Shown here: positions 60,079-64,000 of the stretch, in pieces | Layout: each line of letters begins with the position of its first letter | Position numbering within the stretch: the stretch's first letter is position 1 | NCBI GenBank assembly: GCA_013399875.1 | Contig: VXAZ01009666.1 | Span: forward strand, 365,445-429,444 | Length of the DNA stretch: 64,000 nt | DNA from: Gymnorhina tibicen | Lineage: Eukaryota; Chordata; Aves; Passeriformes; Artamidae | Direction: 5' to 3' | The notes under the pieces: generated by a model | Told to the model about the DNA's origin: nothing | The model's database searches: none | What the model saw: the letters and a program-made list of their open reading frames with translations, nothing else | Translations under genes and position numbers: made by a program

Positions 60079-60983
60079 GTATATAATATTCACTGAATAA
60101 TATTTAATAGAACATTTACCTCAGCAATAACAAACCATATGAGAAGTGCAGTGTTTTACAGAACAGATACAACAGATGACATTTGTGCATTCAGTTTCAA
60201 CTTTTCTTGCCTAAATATAGATGTTTAAGTGAACAAGTATGCTACGAACAAGCCAGCACTTTGAGCTCATCTGCTCCAACCTGTGAACCCCTGAAATGCA
60301 ATGAGCCATGGAATGGTGAGCAGACACGGGGTTGTGCCGGGGTGGCAAACACAGGCTGAGCCCGGTGAGGTGCAGCACAATCCCGCGGGTGGATACAAGC
60401 GGCGCCCAACGCACAGCGCTCCGCGCAGGAGGGACAGGTCTGTCAGCACATTTTCACTCTGTGAACATGCATCCACTTTCCCAGCAATAGCTACAAACAT
60501 GTAGGACTATCTGATGGGTGAAGCCCTGACCTGACAGCTGAGGTCAGGGGATTTCTGCCATCGGCTTTAAGCAGTGGAGAAAGTCTGTGTGGGATTACAG
60601 TTGCTATTTTTAGCCTTGCCCTTCTCTTCACCCAAGCCTGTTTTGCCCTGTACTTGGCCAGTACCACATCACTCCTCCTCTCTTTCTCACAGCACTTGTC
60701 CCAGAGAGGACAAGGATACTTACTCTGCTGTCAGCTCTTTGCTGCTCATGTTGGTGCTGGCTGCAGTCACCACCTCCCACTCCTCTTATTCAGATCCCAG
60801 CAATGATAGAAACCATGATGCATCACATTAACTTAATGAGGTATTAATTACATTTAAGAATCAATTCCTTCTCCTCTACAAACAGCATTCAGGAATTATA
60901 GTTTGTCTGTAGATACTATTTTTTAACTTAAATATATATATAAGGTGTAATAAATAACCATTTTTTTAAAGCAAGAAGGGAGG

Positions 60984-63900
60984 TTAGATCTGTGAAGATG
61001 TTGATGTTTCCCCATGGTTTGCGCTGTCTGCTTGTGCCGAGTGAGTCAGAAACTGTCCCGTGGCTCCGATGTACAACCTGGAACGCATGGGCCACTTCTG
61101 CAAGAGAAGAGACAAGCACAGCACTGAGACACCCGGGATCTTTGCATTCTGACTGCAGTTCTCAGCAAAGCTTCAGGTGTTGATGGAATCACAGTACGAG
61201 AATATAGGAAACTGTTGCTATCACCAAACAGTTCCTGTTTTGTCATTCACTGGAAAATGTTTGGAGCTTGATAAGGGAGCCTCACTGTTGCTATCACCAA
61301 ACAGTTCCTGTTTTGTCATTCACTGGAAAATGTTTGGAGCTTGATAAGGGAGCCTCACTGTTGCTATCACCAAACAGTTCCTGTTTTGTCATTCACTGGA
61401 AAATGTTTGGAGCTTGATAAGGGAGCCTCACTGTTGCTATCACCAAACAGTTCCTGTTTTGTCATTCACTGGAAAATGTTTGGAGCTTGATAAGGGAGCC
61501 TCAGCCTGGATATTTGGTTTGGTAATTAATTGTGAGGCACAGCTCCCAACCCTGCTGTGCCCCAGCAGATAGGAGCAGGCCATGCTGGCCAGTCACCCTA
61601 GCTCAGTTTGTGTCGTAGATGTTCTGTTAGTAGAATAAAACAAAGCATTCCTTCTCAAGGCACCAGGGATGCTCCATGGATACACCTACACATGCAGGGA
61701 TTGCAGCCCCATGTGCACACCCATCCCTGCTGGCTGGGCCCCACAACCCTGACTGCAGCACAGGGGCTGCTGCTGAAGGCTGTGAGTCTAAGGGAATTTA
61801 ATGTAATTGCACCTTGGCAGCCTTCACTACTCACAGCTTCTTGTTCTTGTCAGCTCCTGCTATTTCAGATAAGACAATTCATCTTTACACTCACTGATTT
61901 TTGGAATCATCAGTTACTCTGGTGTTAAATATTTATTCTGACAGCTTGGGTTTCTTAACCCCAGCAGGTTACTCACTGCAAGCAGCCCTGTGGTGCGGGT
62001 GGCCACAGCGGGGCACCCGGATCTTGGGAGGGAGCATCCAGCTCCATTTGCTGTGCCAAGTTCAGTATTAGAGAGGTGGATGTTTGAGAGACAACTTTTC
62101 ACACACACTGGATGCAAAAATACCTGAAATGCAGCCAGCATGTTGTTCCAAAAGAATGCAGTTTTCTTAAGACTCTTTTGGGAACAGATTGGCACCTTTC
62201 CTGTGGGTAAGGGGCACTTAATAATACTGCAGATAAATCTCAGCTCTTCTGTTCAAAGACCTAAAGCAGCAGCATATTCTCACTTGGAATGTACGATCTC
62301 ATTCAGTAATTTCATTTCAAGTGTGATGTTATGAGTTTGTCACCAATAAACCATCTGAGTTTAAAGTCATTAACCATATTTTTCATTCAGTGTACACACA
62401 CCTGTACTTGGATATTTAACTTTCCTCACTATTCGCATTTACTATGCTTAATCTATCAGTTTAGTTAAAGTCTTTATCTCTAAAGGTTGTCTCATATACT
62501 GCCTTTTGGGGTTTTTGAAGCACATATGACGATTTGGCTGTGACACTTTCATCAAATATATTCGTAAAAAATAATTGCTTAAGTGAATCCAGGCTACTCT
62601 ATTCCAGTAGCCTGGGAAATGGGCATCTGGATCATTTAACTGCTGTAATAACTATTCAAGAGTATTTTTCTGCCAGTAGTAGTTGGCAGCTGATAAAAAG
62701 TACCATAAGAGACCTGTGTCCTTTCACTCTGACTGAGAGAACTAATGGAAGCTATTTTGAATTTATTTTGAAATACATCACAGCATTTTTTTACTTAAAT
62801 TATAGCCATCTTCTAATTGATATAGAAGTTTTGCTTTCTTTATGAGTCTGCTAATCATTTAAATGGCCTCAGAAGCCTACGTTCACATCATGCTGTAAAA
62901 TACTGCAACCAACATCATGAACAAGGAACTCTCTGTGAATTAGGCACTTTTCAGAAATTAGAGATTACTTCACAAATTAATCTTAATTAAATCATTCTGA
63001 ATTCAGACTCTTAAAATAAAAAAAAAAAAAAAATAAAAGAAAACACCCCAGTGCTCTAACTCACTCCCTGCAAGCAGAGCCAAAGAAAACACCCCGCGGT
63101 GTCTGAGCCCCATCAGTCTGTGAGCACTGCATTTGGAAACAGTTTCCAGCCCGGTCCTCTCCAAGAGCAGTTCCCTCTTCTCATCTCCTCTGCATCGCTG
63201 TGAATTATTTTTTTTTTTTAACAAAGAGAAGAGCATATACCAACTAGAGAAATGCTTCAGGAAAGCACTTTCATGGAAGTAATTAACACACGGCTGGTAA
63301 TTAATGCCTCTGTCTGCACTGGACTGCCTCGGCAGCAGAACCAAAGCAGGCCCAGCCACGGCTGGATCAGCACCGTGTGACAGTGTCACCTCACCACAGC
63401 CCCCTCAGTGCAGGATCCAGTAGGTCTGTGGGGATCGCCGAGATTTCCACACAGGGACTGAGAAGATGCAAGTACTCCTGGGGTGCTGACCTTCACTTCC
63501 AAAAACCAGGTCCCACCAGGTTTGGACCTACACTAGATTTGATATTTTGGTGCAAAGTCCCTGAAGCTGGAGCAGGAACAAAGCTCCAAGATATTTCCAT
63601 CAGACCCCTGACATCTAGGCACAATGGTTAGTCCAGGCAGGATTTCCAAGTATGACCTCCAGGCAAGGTACAGGAGCACGTATCTAAGGCCAGTGTACTC
63701 ACTCGCTGACAGTAGGCGGTAGCCGCTCCTCAGCTCTCCTACCTTGACAGGGTGGAGGTATCCATCCCCGCGGAGGGTGCCCAAGCCCTCTCCCGGGGAC
63801 TCCTCCTCATCCTGCAGGCTGCGGGTGAGGTGTGCGATGTAGGTGGTGGCCAGGAGGAGCACATCCAGCTTGGAGAGCTTGGTGTCGGGTGGCACCGAGG

Positions 63901-64000
63901 GCAGAGTCTTCTGCAGCTCGAGGAAGGCGTGGCGCAGGGTCTGCACCCGGCTGCGCTCGCGGGCGGCGTTGGCGGCGGCGGGACGGCCCGGAGCGGCCCC
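60984..64000 (-). CDS. TCF24: Transcription factor 24 (bHLH), two exons in window, 5' end missing
   Basis: Minus strand. The partial exon 64000-63743 gives 86 in-frame codons and ends with donor AAG|GTAGGA. The last exon 61097-60984 gives 37 codons plus TAA, after acceptor CTTCTCTTGCAG. The bHLH is complete: basic region [13 protein letters not shown] with the E-box-reading Glu and Arg, helix 1 [15 protein letters not shown], loop DTKLSKLD, helix 2 [17 protein letters not shown]. Next come a variable acidic linker (DEEESPGEG) and the conserved [11 protein letters not shown]. The last exon encodes [16 protein letters not shown], conserved with mammals, and then a diverged Ser/Thr-rich tail ending SSQI. 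The protein is a predicted class II bHLH nuclear factor that should pair with E proteins. Its biology is little known. The apparent GTG start at 63946 is simply Val inside the basic region. The true ATG lies beyond the right edge. Next to SNHG6 and co-oriented with it, as in mammals. Confidence 0.95.
61211..61502. repeat. 73-bp minisatellite, four identical tandem copies
   Basis: Copies start at 61211, 61284, 61357 and 61430, each beginning ACTGTTGCTATCACC and ending AAGGGAGCCTC. I read no differences between copies. It lies in the TCF24 intron, 113 bases upstream (minus strand) of the last-exon acceptor. Confidence 0.97.
61503..63742 (-). other. TCF24: Remainder of the TCF24 intron
   Basis: No second gene is recognised. 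A 16-base A run lies at 63018-63033, and a T run of about ten near 63209-63219. Short frames on both strands lack motifs. The right end rises in G+C as the CpG-rich bHLH exon is approached. Confidence 0.6.

Larger units (their letters stand above)
58661..60983. other. Spacer between the SNHG6 promoter and the TCF24 stop codon; TCF24 3' UTR may extend here
   Basis: No coding gene is seen. It contains a CR1 fragment, a 22-base T run (59809-59830) and two diverged copies of one segment (59290-59425 and 59950-60078). I see no clear minus-strand AATAAA close to the TCF24 stop. The nearest TTTATT on the plus strand is at about 58748-58753, which would imply a 2.2-kb UTR. Confidence 0.5.

Noticed and set aside
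61211..61502. CRISPR-like array
   Set aside because: The 73-bp units abut with no spacers, and the host is a vertebrate. It is a minisatellite.
63533..63946. TCF24 starting at 63946 and reading on to 63533
   Set aside because: The apparent start is GTG coding for Val inside the basic region, and the frame after 63743 is intron. The conserved C-terminus comes from the spliced exon at 61097-60984.

Overview
This is vertebrate nuclear DNA, almost certainly from a bird and probably a passerine. Genes are split into short GT-AG exons, promoters sit in CpG islands, CR1 retrotransposon 3' ends are present, and one SGK3 intron holds a tRNA-Ile-like/CR1-tailed SINE resembling the zebra-finch TguSINE1 family. 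Gene order matches human 8q13: SGK3(+), MCMDC2(+), SNHG6 with SNORD87(-), TCF24(-). Codon-level assignments come from reading the exons. Lineage and cross-species statements rest on remembered family knowledge, because no database search was possible.

Layout. 1-6.28 kb: intergenic, no recognised gene. 6.3-7.1 kb: CpG-island promoter and probable non-coding exon 1 of SGK3, interrupted by a 251-bp block flanked by single Ns that exactly repeats nearby sequence and looks like an assembly error. 14.29-39.50 kb: the complete SGK3 coding sequence in 16 exons (490 codons plus stop), a PX-domain endosomal AGC kinase. 39.5-41.0 kb: its 3' UTR. 42.6-43.0 kb: a second CpG island, the probable MCMDC2 promoter. 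44.46-53.90 kb: the complete MCMDC2 coding sequence in 14 exons (682 codons plus stop), a meiotic MCM-like protein with an intact zinc ribbon but degenerate ATPase motifs. 55.0-58.65 kb, minus strand: the SNHG6 host gene with two divergent SNORD87-type box C/D snoRNAs, each 66-71 nt upstream of an acceptor, and a CpG-island promoter partly built from a CR1 copy. 60.98-64.0 kb, minus strand: TCF24 (bHLH), with its last exon complete and the bHLH exon running off the right edge. Its intron holds a perfect four-copy 73-bp minisatellite.

SGK3 and MCMDC2 run in tandem. MCMDC2 and SNHG6 converge, with poly(A) signals about 1 kb apart. SNHG6 and TCF24 are co-oriented. The genes act in unrelated pathways (endosomal PI3K signalling, meiotic recombination, rRNA 2'-O-methylation, bHLH transcription), so they are neighbours by conserved synteny and not as an operon.

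I found no radically new system. The best leads are the SNORD87 duplication, the in-frame stop-free 96-nt SGK3 intron, the false duplication at the SGK3 promoter, the TCF24 minisatellite, and two unexplained minus-strand exon-like ORFs left of SGK3.
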